64,000 nucleotides of DNA from Prauserella aidingensis (GTDB lineage: Bacteria; Actinomycetota; Actinomycetes; Mycobacteriales; Pseudonocardiaceae). Location: positions 200,238 through 264,237 of the forward strand of contig NZ_JAMTCN010000003.1 of NCBI RefSeq assembly GCF_024171865.1, given 5' to 3'. Made by a program: the position numbers and the translations under genes. Shown piece after piece: positions 1 to 7,969 of this stretch; the stretch's first letter is position 1, and every line of letters begins with the position of its first letter. The notes beneath the pieces were generated by a model that saw nothing but the letters and a program-made list of their open reading frames with translations, was not told where the DNA came from and ran no database searches.

Positions 1-102
1 CTGCTGCGCTCTGCTCTCTGCTGCGCTCTGCTCTCTGCTGCGCTCTGCTCTCGGGTGGCCACGGCTCTCGGGTGAACACGGCTCTCGGGTGGAACCGGCT
101 CT
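1..102. repeat. 17-bp tandem repeat, six units of two types
   Basis: Six head-to-tail 17-bp units run from the first base of the window. Units 1-3 (1-17, 18-34, 35-51) are identical CT-rich copies. Units 4-6 (52-68, 69-85, 86-102) are a second type beginning CGGGTG and ending GGCTCT, differing from each other at a few bases. Both types end in CTCT, so the second may be a diverged form of the first. The array probably extends to the left of the window. It lies downstream of the SulP-carbonic anhydrase gene and does not look coding. Confidence 0.9.
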
Positions 103-402
103 CACGTGCACCGGTGCTCGCCGGCGCCCGCACCCACGGTGTCGCCTCGTGCGCCGTGTCGTCTCCGGAACGCGTCGTCCTGGGCACGCTCGGAGCCACC
201 GCCGTGGGCGGCTCCGGTGTCACGGCCGGCCGGGCCATTCGCGGGGGTCTCCGCCGGGGTCGCCGGCAGGAGACCTCACGCGATGGCCGCGGCCTCGGCG
301 GCGGAAGCGATCATCGTCCCCGCCGCCGGTCGGCGTCGGCGCGGGCGGGAACGCCACGTGCCGACTCCGTGGTCGACACTAGCCCGCCCGTGCCGACGGC
401 CG
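103..402. other. intergenic, no gene seen
   Basis: This is the 3' flank of the SulP-carbonic anhydrase gene. The plus-strand reading frames here have arginine-rich, low-complexity translations typical of the antisense of high-GC genes. I see no convincing gene, RNA or strong hairpin. Confidence 0.6.
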
Positions 403-2688
403 TCACCCACCCTGTGCCGCGCCGCGCACGCCCGCGGGTTCGAAGTTGCTCGTCGCCGGATCCAGCAGGTAGACCTGCGCGTTGCCGACGTCGAGGTACA
501 TGCCCGTCAACGTCAGTTCCCCGCGTTCGACGGCGGCCCGCACCAACCGCGACTCCCGCAGGTGGTCGAGCTGCTGGAGCACGTTGTGCAGCGCCAGTGC
601 GTCACCGGAGTGCGCAGGCTCCGCCCCGTCCAGGCGTACCGGCGCGGCCTCGCGGCTGCGCGCCAGCCCCGCCTCGCCGTGCTCGAGCCAGCCCGCGAGG
701 CCCGTCAACCCCTCCGGAGTGCCGTCGAGCAGCGCCCGCATCGCACCGCACGAGGAGTGCCCGCACACCACGACCTCGCTCACGCCGAGCACGCCCACGG
801 CGAACTCGACCGACGACCACACGGCGGCCCCGTCGCCCGAGTGCCGTCCGTGCGGCGGGACGAGGTTGCCGACGTTGCGGACGGTGAACATGTCGCCGGG
901 ACCGCTCGTGGTGATCACGTTCGGGACGATGCGCGCGTCGGCGCACGTGATGAACAGCGTGTGCGGGTGCTGGCCTGCCGCCAGCCTGCTCATCGTGTCG
1001 CGCACGAGCGGTGCCGTGCGGGCCTGGAACTCGGAGGTGCCGCGACGCAGCGGTGCGTGACGCTGGTCCGGGATCCGCACCTCCGGGAGCGGTTCCCCGG
1101 CGGCTCCGTCCCGGGCCATCCACTCCGACCACGGCGCCAGCCACCGCGGAACGGCGGCCCCGGCACGATCCTTGCGGACGATCGGGCTGCCGTCCTTGCC
1201 GCGTGCGAACCACGGGTGGCCGACCTCGTCGACGACGACGCGGCCGCCCGTGCGCTCGTGGGCCTCCTGCCAGGAGTGCAGGCAGTCGAACGCGGCATGG
1301 TCGAGGTAGTCCACGACGAGCTCCAGCGTCACGGTACTGCGCTCGGGAAGTCCGTTGAGGACGGTCGAGAGCCGCGGGACGGACAGGAACGTCAGCGCAC
1401 CCTCGATGACGACCCGGCGGGTGTCGCCCTCCCCCTCGGCATGCACCCCGGACCACATCGTGCGGTGGAGCATGAGCAGCACCGACAGGCCGATGCCGAT
1501 GAGCACGCCCGAGAGCAGATCGACCAGCACCACGCCCGCCACGGTGACGATGTAGAGCGACAGGTCGCCGTGGCGCAGCACCTCGCGGATGTGGGCGGTG
1601 TTGACGAGCTTGGCGCCGACGTGGACCAGCAGGCCCGCGAGCGCGGCGAGCGGGATGCTCTCGATCAGCGTCGCGAGCAGTGCGGTGAACAGCAGCACCC
1701 ACACGCCGTGCAGGACGGCCGACGCGCGCGTCCGTGCGCCGGTGGCGACGTTGGTGGAGCTGCGGACGATCACGCCGGTGATCGGCAGGCCGCCGAGCGT
1801 GCCGGACGTGATGTTGCCGAGGCCCTGGCCGATGAGTTCGCGGTCGAAGTTGCCGCGCTTGCCGGTGTGCATCTTGTCGACGGCGACGGCCGACAGCAGG
1901 GATTCGATACTGGCGATCAGTGCGATCGTCAGCACGGCGACGGCGAACTCGGCCCAGCCGCCGTCGGGAAGTTGCGGTGCGAACCGGATGTCGAGCACGT
2001 TTCCGGGCAGATCCACACGTTCGGCGGACGAACCGGTCACGACGGCGAGGACGGTCACCACCACGATCGCGGCGAGCGGTGCGGGAACCTTGCGGACGGC
2101 CGCGGGGAGTTTGCCCCACACGAGCAGGATGCTCAGGGTCAGCAGGCCCAGGAACGTGGCGGGCCCGTGCAGGTCGAGCAGCTGACCTGGCAGCTGGAGG
2201 ATGTTGTCGACGGCGGAGCTGTTCGAATCGCCGCCCAGGACGACGTGGAGCTGGCCCAGCACGATCGTGATGCCGATACCCGCCAGCATGCCGTGGACGA
2301 TCGCGGGCGAGATGGCCAGCGCAGCCCTGGCGACCCTGCTCAGTCCGAACAGGACCTGCAGCAGACCCGCCGCCACGGTGATGGCACACGTGACCGCCCA
2401 GCCGAACTGGTTGATCGTCTCGGCCATGACCACGGTCAGCCCCGCGGCCGGGCCGCTGACCTGCAACGGCGATCCTCCCACGGACCCCGCCACGATGCCG
2501 CCGACCACGGCGGCGATCAGTCCGGCGACGATGGGCGCGCCGGACGCGAGCGCGATGCCCAGCGACAGCGGCACGGCGACGAGGAACACCACGAGCGAGG
2601 CCGGTACGTCGTACCGCAGCACCGTGCGCCACCACGGCACGGCGTCGGCCTCCTGTTGGTCGCTTTCCTGACCGGTCGTCAGCGTCAT
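403..2688 (-). CDS. SulP-family anion transporter fused to beta-carbonic anhydrase
   Basis: The 761-aa protein joins three parts. An N-terminal SulP membrane transporter (roughly residues 20-410) starts with the VPASLVVFLVAVPLSLG helix. A STAS-like segment follows (about 425-500), then a C-terminal beta-carbonic anhydrase (about 560-750). The zinc ligands are visible as CADAR (Cys582) and HSSC (His644, Cys647). SulP proteins move bicarbonate or sulfate, and fusion to carbonic anhydrase points to bicarbonate. The enzyme half would interconvert CO2 and bicarbonate at the inner face of the membrane. The start at 2688 is chosen because GAGGAGG lies just upstream; the open frame runs 52 codons further back without family similarity. 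No neighbour shares its strand closely, so it is probably monocistronic. Confidence 0.93.
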   Translation of the reverse strand: MTLTTGQESDQQEADAVPWWRTVLRYDVPASLVVFLVAVPLSLGIALASGAPIVAGLIAAVVGGIVAGSVGGSPLQVSGPAAGLTVVMAETINQFGWAVTCAITVAAGLLQVLFGLSRVARAALAISPAIVHGMLAGIGITIVLGQLHVVLGGDSNSSAVDNILQLPGQLLDLHGPATFLGLLTLSILLVWGKLPAAVRKVPAPLAAIVVVTVLAVVTGSSAERVDLPGNVLDIRFAPQLPDGGWAEFAVAVLTIALIASIESLLSAVAVDKMHTGKRGNFDRELIGQGLGNITSGTLGGLPITGVIVRSSTNVATGARTRASAVLHGVWVLLFTALLATLIESIPLAALAGLLVHVGAKLVNTAHIREVLRHGDLSLYIVTVAGVVLVDLLSGVLIGIGLSVLLMLHRTMWSGVHAEGEGDTRRVVIEGALTFLSVPRLSTVLNGLPERSTVTLELVVDYLDHAAFDCLHSWQEAHERTGGRVVVDEVGHPWFARGKDGSPIVRKDRAGAAVPRWLAPWSEWMARDGAAGEPLPEVRIPDQRHAPLRRGTSEFQARTAPLVRDTMSRLAAGQHPHTLFITCADARIVPNVITTSGPGDMFTVRNVGNLVPPHGRHSGDGAAVWSSVEFAVGVLGVSEVVVCGHSSCGAMRALLDGTPEGLTGLAGWLEHGEAGLARSREAAPVRLDGAEPAHSGDALALHNVLQQLDHLRESRLVRAAVERGELTLTGMYLDVGNAQVYLLDPATSNFEPAGVRGAAQGG

Positions 2689-3128
2689 TTGAAACGGCCT
2701 CCTCGAGGTCGGGTGAATTCCCCCGCGCACGTTCCGCGGGGGTAATGGCGCTCGGTCGACGGCGACCACGGACGCGTCGTCGCGGAAGGGCCGGATACTC
2801 GTCCGGCGATCCGCGGCGTCCGCGCGCGTTGCGAGTACCAACACCAGGTACCAGAGGAACGCACCGAATGTCCGCCCCGGAAAGGGATTCTCATGGAGTG
2901 CTCACATCCGCATCACTCCACAGAGGACGGCCGGATATGTAGATCAACATCTATGGGTGGTTCGACACTCACCCGATGAACGGACTTTCCGGACGGCCTG
3001 ATTACCGTTCGGAATCAAAATCCCGGGAACACAATGAACAAAACCGGTTCGAGTGAAATTCGACGCCCAGTGGGGCGAGAAACGTCGTGTTCACCCGGAA
3101 CGCCCGGGCGATTCTCAGTTACTGGGAA
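2689..3128. other. intergenic leader and promoter region of the SulP gene
   Basis: This 440-bp gap is more A/T-rich than its surroundings, above all 2935-3110, as expected for a promoter of the minus-strand transporter gene. It holds an 8-bp-stem hairpin at 2720-2742 in the transporter leader (CCCCCGCG with CGCGGGGG) and a short inverted repeat TAGAT-N4-ATCTA at 2940-2953 that could be an operator. I could not define a confident -10/-35 pair and see no gene. Confidence 0.5.
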
Positions 3129-4283
3129 TCAGGTCCGGGCCGCGAGGCGGCCGTCGAGCAGAGTCTCGAGCCGCCGTGCGAGTACGTCCCAGCGCCAGTG
3201 CTCGCTCACCCACCGGCGGCCCGCCTCGCCCATCGCACGGGCCCGCACCGGATCGGCCAGCAGCGCCGAGAGTGTGTCGACGAGCTGTTCGAGACACCTG
3301 CCGTCGACGACGTGCCCGGTGACCTCGTCCAGAACCGTCTCCGGAGCGCCCCCGGAGTTGCCCGCGACGACCGGCAGCCCCGTCGCCGACGCCTCCAGAT
3401 ACACAATGCCCAGCCCTTCGACGTCGAGGCCCTTGCCGCGCGTCCGGGCGGGCATGGCGAACACGTCGCCCGCCGCGTAGTGCGCAGGCAGTTCCTCGGC
3501 GGGCACCGATCCGGTGAGAACGACGTCGTCAGCCACGCCCAGGTGCTGCGCCAGGGACTCCAGCTGACCGCGGTAGGGCCCGCCACCGACGACGAGTAGC
3601 GCCGCTCCCGGTACCCGCTCCCGGATCACTGGCAGTGCGCGGACGAGCATGTCCTGCCCCTTGCGCGGGACGAGCCGGGACACGCACACCACGGTCGGGC
3701 GATCGCCCAGCCCGTACCGGGTGCGCAGTTCGTCACGGGCCGCGGCGTCGGGCCGGAACGTCTCGGGGTCGACACCCGACGGCAGGTGTTCCAGACCGGC
3801 GAACCGGCCGAAGGCGGAGGCGAACCGCTTGCGCGTGTAGTCGCTGACGTAGGTGATGACGTCGGTGGTGTCACCGATCCGCCGCAGTGCCTGCCGCGCG
3901 GCGGGAAGCATGGACCAGCCGACCTCGTGTCCGTGGGTCGAGGCAACGATGCGGCGCGCACCCGCGGCCCGCAGCGGCGCGCCGAGCAGTGCGAGCGGAG
4001 CGGCGGCGCCGAACCATACGGTGTCGCAGTCGCGCGAGGCCACGAGCTCCTTCGCTCGCCGCAGCACGTCCGGGGTCGGCAGCATCAGCGCCGTGGGATG
4101 GCGGACGACCTCGTAGGGCTGACACGCGTCGAACGCACTCGACGAACCGGACGCACGTTCCCACGCCGGCGCGTACACGACGAAATCGTCGGACGGCAGC
4201 CGCGAGGCGAAGGCCTGCAGATAGGACTGGATACCACCGGGCCGGGGCGGGAAGTCATTGGTCACCAGGAGCGTGCGGCGCAT
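3129..4283 (-). CDS. pimB: GT4 glycosyltransferase, PimB-like mannosyltransferase
   Basis: The 384-aa GT-B glycosyltransferase of family 4 starts with the PimB signature MRRTLLVTNDFPPRPGGIQ. Its E-x7-E donor-site motif is at Glu289-Glu297 (EGLGIVYLE). PimB' transfers the second mannose from GDP-mannose to phosphatidylinositol monomannoside at the cytoplasmic membrane, the route to PIMs and lipomannan. The start at 4283 is chosen because family similarity begins there; the frame extends 71 codons upstream into the neighbouring gene. It follows the NlpC/P60 gene by 49 bp on the same strand, the order recalled for M. tuberculosis Rv2190c-Rv2188c. Specificity for PIM1 is inferred from similarity and context; another GDP-mannose-dependent role cannot be excluded. 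Confidence 0.85.
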   Translation of the reverse strand: MRRTLLVTNDFPPRPGGIQSYLQAFASRLPSDDFVVYAPAWERASGSSSAFDACQPYEVVRHPTALMLPTPDVLRRAKELVASRDCDTVWFGAAAPLALLGAPLRAAGARRIVASTHGHEVGWSMLPAARQALRRIGDTTDVITYVSDYTRKRFASAFGRFAGLEHLPSGVDPETFRPDAAARDELRTRYGLGDRPTVVCVSRLVPRKGQDMLVRALPVIRERVPGAALLVVGGGPYRGQLESLAQHLGVADDVVLTGSVPAEELPAHYAAGDVFAMPARTRGKGLDVEGLGIVYLEASATGLPVVAGNSGGAPETVLDEVTGHVVDGRCLEQLVDTLSALLADPVRARAMGEAGRRWVSEHWRWDVLARRLETLLDGRLAART

Positions 4284-4332
4284 GGTGACAACGCTATCCG
4301 GCCCCGGCCCGGGCGGTCTGCCGGTGTGCGGA

Positions 4333-5406
4333 TCAGGCGACCCGAACGGCTCCGCTGTATTCGTCCTGCAGCGGGCCGACCTTGACCGGCTCGCCCTCCG
4401 TCGGCGCGTGGACCATCTGGCCGTCGCCGATGTAGATACCCACGTGGTAGGCGGGCGATCCGGAGAACACCAGGTCCCCCGGCTCCAACTGGTCACGCGA
4501 CACCGGGGTGCCCGCGCCGGCCTGCTGATCGGCGGCCGTCCGCGGGATCGAGATGCCGGCCGCGTTGTACGCGTAGGACGTCAGACCGGAGCAGTCGAAC
4601 GAGTCCGGACCGGTGGCGCCCCAGCTGTACGGCTTGCCGATCTGCGCCATCGCCGTGTCCACGGCAGTCTGCGCGGCCGGGCCGGGAGCGGTGACCGGGC
4701 CCACGTCCGGACCGGTGTCCTGCAGCGTGGCCTGCTCCGACTCGCTCAGCATCCCGGAGGCCTCCCGGACCTCCGCGATCTTCTCGTCGAGAGCCTCCTT
4801 GCGCGCGGCGATGTCGCCCTCGAGCTTCGCCGCGGTGTTCTTGGCCTTCGCCGCCTGGTTCCGCGCCTGCTGTGCCTTCTGCTCCGCGGCCGCGGCGCTG
4901 TTGACCGCACCACGGAGCTTGGACAGCGCCCTGTTGCGGTCCTCGGCCAGCACGTCCAGTGCCGACGACCTCTCCAGGAAGTCCTGGGCGGAGTCGCCGG
5001 TCAGCAGTGCCGACATCTTGTTCATCTGCGAACCGCTCGCGAACGACGCGCCGGCGAACCGGTCGACGTCCTTGCGGTAACGCTCCACGTTGGTCTCGGC
5101 ACGCTGCTTCGCCTGCTTGGCGTTGTTCAGGCGCTTCTTCGCATCATTGAGCTCCCCCTGCTTCCTCTCGAGGTCGCTCTGCGCCTGCAGGTGCCGCTCG
5201 TTCAGCTTCTCCGCCTTCTCCGAGAGCTCGTAGTACTCCTCGAGCGCCTCGGACTGCGTCTGCTGCTGCGAAACCGGGGGCGTTTGGAGAGCGGGGGTGG
5301 GGGAAGCGGTCGCCGGTGACTGGAAGGTGACAACCGCGACGACGGCGGATGCCGCCAGCGCGCTCGAGATCACGCGCTTCACGGGCTGCGACTGCACGTC
5401 GCTCAT
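4333..5406 (-). CDS. secreted NlpC/P60 peptidoglycan hydrolase with coiled coil
   Basis: The 357-aa exported protein has an N-terminal signal segment (about 1-35, ending near ATA-SP) and a long charged coiled coil (about 50-225) rich in Ala, Glu, Lys and Gln. The C-terminal NlpC/P60 domain (about 245-357) shows the catalytic Cys272 in DCSGL, His321 in HVGIYIG and a third polar residue at His333. Such enzymes cut the D-Glu to meso-DAP bond of peptidoglycan stems. The coiled coil probably holds the enzyme inactive or binds a divisome partner, as in RipA/RipC relatives. It is the upstream partner of pimB and the positional counterpart of Rv2190c. The leader is over 300 bp and carries a repeated GTTCACC element at 5786-5817. 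Confidence 0.9.
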   Translation of the reverse strand: MSDVQSQPVKRVISSALAASAVVAVVTFQSPATASPTPALQTPPVSQQQTQSEALEEYYELSEKAEKLNERHLQAQSDLERKQGELNDAKKRLNNAKQAKQRAETNVERYRKDVDRFAGASFASGSQMNKMSALLTGDSAQDFLERSSALDVLAEDRNRALSKLRGAVNSAAAAEQKAQQARNQAAKAKNTAAKLEGDIAARKEALDEKIAEVREASGMLSESEQATLQDTGPDVGPVTAPGPAAQTAVDTAMAQIGKPYSWGATGPDSFDCSGLTSYAYNAAGISIPRTAADQQAGAGTPVSRDQLEPGDLVFSGSPAYHVGIYIGDGQMVHAPTEGEPVKVGPLQDEYSGAVRVA

Positions 5407-5941
5407 GTCTCCTCTGCGGTCGGGCCGCCTACCGGTCGATCGGCCGGGTGAGGTCGGGGGCCCTCACCACGGCCGGCCCCTCGGGTGACCACGACGTCCG
5501 GATGCGACATCCGGCACTGATGCGTCTCCACGTTCGGGCCCGCCACACTACTGTGCGTGACGTCCGGCGCAGCTCCCCGACAAAAGCTGCTCTCGGCGGC
5601 GATCCCGCGTCGCCGAACATGGGGAACGGCTACCTGACGCGAAATCTCGGCCAGGTTACGAAACCCCACCGGCCACGTCCAGCGACCTCGGCATGTGATT
5701 CGTCGACCGCAGAGCCCGACACGTTCGGACCAGCGGTTCCACAGTTGCTGTGACCGGTCTTACACAGCGCATCCGAAGTGGTCGTGACCGTTCACCTGAT
5801 TGGTTGGACCGTTCACCGCACGACGAAGGGCGTCGCTCGACGACGGCGCCGACCACGTGCGGCGGCGCGGCAGGGACACGGTGGGTGGTGCGGCAGCGCA
5901 ACCACGGGTGGTGCGGTGCCTCGTCCTCGACCCCCGCGTGG
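5407..5941. other. long leader/promoter region upstream of the NlpC/P60 gene
   Basis: No gene is supported in these 535 bp. The region contains a single GTTACGAAACC element near 5655, an imperfect inverted repeat around 5597-5615 (GGCGATCCCGCGTCGCC) and a pair of GACCGTTCACC direct repeats at 5786 and 5807. A c-di-AMP (ydaO) riboswitch is common before such genes in actinobacteria, but I could not match its conserved segments. Confidence 0.45.
5786..5817. promoter_or_regulatory. paired GACCGTTCACC direct repeat, 21-bp spacing
   Basis: The 11-mer GACCGTTCACC occurs at 5786-5796 and again at 5807-5817, exactly 21 bp apart, or two helical turns. The first copy overlaps a GTGA-N4-TCAC inverted repeat. 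GTTCACC repeats resemble the PhoP (PHO box) direct repeats of actinomycetes. Alternatively this could be a site for another OmpR-type regulator acting on the NlpC/P60 gene. Identity of the regulator is inference. Confidence 0.45.
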
Positions 5942-6244
5942 TCAGCCTGCGCGCCTGCCGTCGTCGGTCGGCTCCCCGGTCTCGACCGGTTCCACCGGAA
6001 CGAGGCGCAGGTGCGGAACCATGCCGCCGTCCGCGAGCGCATCGACGGCCCGGCGTTCCGTCCCGTCCCACCGGAGCTCCGGAGGAGGGCCCAGCAGCAC
6101 GCTGACGACGCAGTCGCGGCACGCGTCGCCCCGCACCCGGCACCGGTCGCAGTCGATGATCAGCTCGTCGTCGGCGTCCCCGTGCTCGGATCGCCCGTGC
6201 TCGGGGTGCCCGTGGTGTGGACGTTCGTTCCCCTGTCGTTGCAT
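5942..6244 (-). CDS. small conserved Cys-rich actinobacterial protein
   Basis: The predicted protein is about 100 aa. Residues 1-25 are rich in His, Gly, Glu and Asp. A Cys cluster follows, with CDRC and ACRDC near residues 32-45 and the flanking VRGDAC..CVVSVLLG. I recognise this Cys-x2-Cys-x-VRG pattern from short hypothetical proteins that sit beside NYN-domain and NlpC genes in actinomycetes, but no function is known to me. The four cysteines and the His-rich leader suggest metal binding. The ATG at 6244 is the best start because the Cys core begins soon after it, but no strong Shine-Dalgarno is visible, so the start could be further upstream. It lies 97 bp downstream of the NYN gene. Confidence 0.7.
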   Translation of the reverse strand: MQRQGNERPHHGHPEHGRSEHGDADDELIIDCDRCRVRGDACRDCVVSVLLGPPPELRWDGTERRAVDALADGGMVPHLRLVPVEPVETGEPTDDGRRAG

Positions 6245-6341
6245 GTCGCGCACGGTAGAACCCGCCACCGACAAGAACACGCCGCGAACCGGCGACCGCG
6301 GTGACGCACGTCTCGCGGCGACCGCGCGTCGGCGACCGGCC

Positions 6342-7832
6342 TCACGTGCGGCCGAGCCGCGTGAGCAGCACGTGCGACGGCACCGCGTGGGCACCACTCC
6401 GGCGCACGGCGGTGACGACCTCCTGATCGGACGTCGCCACGATCACCGGCCGTCCGTGCGGTTCGGCGGCCACGAGATCGCGGATGACGTCGTCGGCCAG
6501 CACGCCCGGCTCGGAGAACAGCACCCGCACGCCGCGCGGGTTCGCGGCGGGGACCGACGTCACGCCCGCGCCGTCGAACACCACCGTGACCTCGGCGCCC
6601 ACCCTGGCCTGCAGCGCCCCGAGCTGGCCGACCAGCCGGGAGCGCTGCTCGGCGAGCGGCAGCTCCGAATAGCCGGTCTTGGTGACGTTGTAGCCGTCCA
6701 CCACGAGGTGTACCGCGGGCAGCCGGAGCAGTCTGCCGAGCGCGTCGGCGTCGGAGATCCGTTCGGCCGCCCTCGTGGGTCCCGCGGCGCCCGCGACGGT
6801 GTCGGCGGGCGCCGCTCCCGTGCCCGTCTCGCCGAGGGCGAGTTCCCTGCGGAGGCCGTCGGCGGCACCGCCGAGGGTGTCCAGCAGCAGCCGGAGCCGT
6901 ACCTCGTCGGCGGCGCGGGCCTCCTGGGCGGAGCGGCGGGCCGCCTCGGCGTCGGCGACCGCCCGTTCGGCGCGGGTGCGCTCAGCGGCCGCACGTTCCC
7001 GCTCCCGCGCCAGTTCCTCGGCGAGTCGCTGCGCCTCACCGCCACGGGCACCGGTGGCCTGCTCGGCGTCCCTGCGGGCCTGTTCGGCCGCGTCACGTGC
7101 CTCCCGCAGCTGCTGTCCCTGTTTACGCAGGCGGCTGCGAAGCTTGTCGAGCTGGTCGGTGCGTTCCTCCCTGACGCGCTCGACGTCGGCGCGCGCGGTG
7201 GCGAGCTCGTCGCGGGCCTCGGCCAGCTCCGCCTCGAGTTTGCGCACCCGCGCGAGCGCCGCGTCCCGTTCGGACCGCAGCGAGGCGTCCTCGGCGCGGC
7301 GCGCCACGGCCCGCACCTTCGCCGCGGCGTCACGGCGGCCCAGCAGCAGGGCCGCCGCGGCCGTCGTCGCCGGATCGGCCTCCGCGCCGGCGGCGGCATC
7401 GGCGGTATCGGTGGCGTCGAGTGCCTCGGGCCGATGCGCGCGCGTCCACTCGACGACCGCCGTGCGGAACCGCGGCGACTCGCGCAGCCCGGCCAGCAAC
7501 GCCGGAGCTCCCGAGCCCGCCCGTTTCGCCGGAGCGAACCGCGCGACGGGCCGCACGCGCTTCGGCACGTCCGCCGCGGGGAGCGCGCCCAGCGCCGCCG
7601 CGGCGAGTTCGGCGAGGCGTTCCCGGACCGGATCGGGCAGTGCACTCCAGTCGACGGGCTCGTCCCCTCCGGCATCGCACGCCGTTGCCGCACCGTCGGC
7701 ACCGGACGGCCGAACGTCCTCCCGAACCTGCTCCGCGGCGGGGTCGGGAGCCGCGTCAGCTGTGGAACCGGCCCCCTGCTCGGAGCCGGACCGGTCCCCC
7801 GACGGGCCGGGACGGTGCGACGAGGGTTGCAT
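6342..7832 (-). CDS. NYN-domain (YacP-like) protein with long coiled coil
   Basis: In this 496-aa protein residues 1-60 are low complexity and about 60-190 are alpha-helical with Ala/Arg. About 195-330 forms a very charged coiled coil (Glu, Arg, Ala). The C-terminal NYN domain (about 360-496) carries the acidic ribonuclease motifs VDGYNV, VVFDG, ADDVI and ATSDQEV. NYN/PIN-like domains of the YacP (Rae1) family cleave RNA, and the acidic residues needed for Mg2+ are all present. A TAAGCT box 6 nt before the ATG suggests a leaderless transcript. The next minus-strand gene, the small Cys protein, may be cotranscribed. RNA cleavage is a family inference; the target is unknown. Confidence 0.85.
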   Translation of the reverse strand: MQPSSHRPGPSGDRSGSEQGAGSTADAAPDPAAEQVREDVRPSGADGAATACDAGGDEPVDWSALPDPVRERLAELAAAALGALPAADVPKRVRPVARFAPAKRAGSGAPALLAGLRESPRFRTAVVEWTRAHRPEALDATDTADAAAGAEADPATTAAAALLLGRRDAAAKVRAVARRAEDASLRSERDAALARVRKLEAELAEARDELATARADVERVREERTDQLDKLRSRLRKQGQQLREARDAAEQARRDAEQATGARGGEAQRLAEELARERERAAAERTRAERAVADAEAARRSAQEARAADEVRLRLLLDTLGGAADGLRRELALGETGTGAAPADTVAGAAGPTRAAERISDADALGRLLRLPAVHLVVDGYNVTKTGYSELPLAEQRSRLVGQLGALQARVGAEVTVVFDGAGVTSVPAANPRGVRVLFSEPGVLADDVIRDLVAAEPHGRPVIVATSDQEVVTAVRRSGAHAVPSHVLLTRLGRT

Positions 7833-7838
7833 CCGTCC

Positions 7839-7844
7839 AGCTTA
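7839..7844 (-). promoter_or_regulatory. -10 box, leaderless NYN gene
   Basis: TAAGCT on the minus strand ends 6 nt before the ATG at 7832, the spacing expected if transcription starts at the first codon. Confidence 0.5.
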
Positions 7845-7969
7845 GGTTCCGGACAGCGCGCGTCCGCACACCCGGGCTCCCGTCGCCGCGCGGGGAGTCG
7901 CCGTGCAGGCCCCCGTGGTGCGGCGCCGGTCCCGGCCCGGCCGACACCACCCGGTCCGAGCGACCGGCG

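Noticed and set aside
1-102. CRISPR array
   Set aside because: The 17-bp units are contiguous without spacers, so this is a minisatellite. The same applies to the other arrays at 22311, 24224, 26026, 52134 and 52977.
106-2745. Long plus-strand open frame (879 codons) opposite the SulP gene
   Set aside because: Its translation is rich in Arg, His, Asp and Gln with no domain, and the minus strand encodes a clear SulP-carbonic anhydrase. It is an antisense artefact of high GC3.
5407-5780. c-di-AMP (ydaO) riboswitch upstream of the NlpC/P60 gene
   Set aside because: Such riboswitches are common before cell-wall hydrolase genes in actinobacteria, but the conserved GGGGAACC, GGGGTGAA and GTCAGCTAACC-type segments could not be found in the right order on the minus strand.
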